This document shows positions 63,892 to 64,000 of a stretch of 64,000 nt of DNA, piece after piece. The position numbers and the translations under genes are program-made. Below the pieces are notes generated by a model. That model was not told the origin of the DNA, ran no database searches, and worked only from the letters and a program-made list of their open reading frames with translations. The stretch is from Lachnospiraceae bacterium (GTDB lineage: Bacteria; Bacillota; Clostridia; Lachnospirales; Lachnospiraceae). Positions within the stretch are counted from its first letter, which is position 1, and the number at the start of each line of letters is the position of its first letter. The stretch spans positions 1 to 64,000 of the forward strand of contig JAAWCE010000027.1 of assembly GCA_022793065.1 (NCBI GenBank), read 5' to 3'.

Positions 63892-64000
63892 ATGATGGAA
63901 AGAAGAAAATCAAAGGGGTTGAGAATGAAATTGCTTCTGCTGACAATAGTACCGATTGTATTAGTAGGGGTGATTTTGTTTTTAATCAGTGCCGGTTCCA
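63892..64000 (+). CDS. Start of a membrane sensor protein, probably chemotaxis receptor (partial)
   Basis: ATG at 63892 follows AGAGGAG and is open to the window end (36 codons). The sequence MMERRKSKGLRMKLLLLTIVPIVLVGVILFLISAG is a short basic stretch followed by a membrane segment. That is how many methyl-accepting chemotaxis proteins and sensor kinases begin. The family cannot be settled from 36 residues. Confidence 0.55.
   Translation, partial: MMERRKSKGLRMKLLLLTIVPIVLVGVILFLISAGS

Noticed and set aside
1-64000. Mobile element, prophage or genomic island
   Set aside because: No integrase, transposase, phage structural gene, tRNA-flanked direct repeats or toxin-antitoxin pair was found; the gene content is core throughout.

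Overview
The window reads as a chromosomal segment of a low-to-mid GC, endospore-forming Clostridia, most likely a member of the Lachnospiraceae. The evidence is the sporulation set (spoIIGA, sigE, sigG, a YlmC/YmxH protein, a SpoVB-like flippase), the division cluster order, strong AGGAGG-type ribosome binding sites, and families typical of anaerobic Clostridia (giant CoA-activase-type ATPase, M16C peptidase, DUF4349 lipoprotein). I see no prophage, insertion sequence, CRISPR array, rRNA or tRNA. Almost all of it is ordinary core genome; the interest lies in odd variants of known families and in intergenic repeats.

Layout. 0.1-1 kb: lgt. 1.2-15.3 kb: a division and cell wall cluster, mraZ-rsmH-ftsL-like-two class B PBPs-mraY-murD-ftsW-murA-ftsQ-ftsZ, preceded by repeated MraZ boxes; murE, murF, murG, murC and ftsA are not in the cluster. 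15.4-19.9 kb: spoIIGA-sigE behind a promoter with Spo0A-box-like sites and a long spacer, then a hypothetical gene, a VanZ-like gene, nrdR, a YlmC-like gene and sigG. 19.9-29.6 kb: SpoVB-like flippase, cysteine desulfurase, HD-GYP protein, a BceRS-like two-component pair without its transporter, an SNF2 helicase and a small coiled-coil protein. 29.7-36.5 kb (minus strand): a 760-residue protein with an N-terminal cyclic-nucleotide-binding-like domain and a 1417-residue BadF/HgdC-type activase, separated by a 75-bp inverted repeat.

36.9-42.1 kb: rhomboid-like protein lacking catalytic residues, a truncated sigma-70-like protein, an unknown 142-residue protein and an M16C metallopeptidase. 42.2-47.4 kb: DUF4349 lipoprotein, era, a small overlapping ORF, a RecO without zinc cysteines, a lipoprotein and glycyl-tRNA synthetase. 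47.5-52.4 kb: a 1002-residue protein with a degenerate J-domain and TPR-like repeats, next to an HscC-like Hsp70. 52.5-57.3 kb: PHP phosphatase divergent from gap, then pgk and tpiA, with a 53-bp periodic repeat between gap and pgk and a 51-bp repeat at the pgk 3' end. 57.5-64 kb: a VanRS-like two-component pair, a DUF362 protein, pyrB-pyrI, a nitroreductase and the start of a membrane sensor.

The best candidates for something not well described are the Hsp70 plus J-like TPR pair, the sigma-like protein that keeps the RNA polymerase-binding part but lacks promoter-recognition regions, the arginine/serine-rich repeat tail on the division PBP, and the intergenic repeat arrays in the glycolytic cluster. 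No searches were run; all family calls come from reading motifs.
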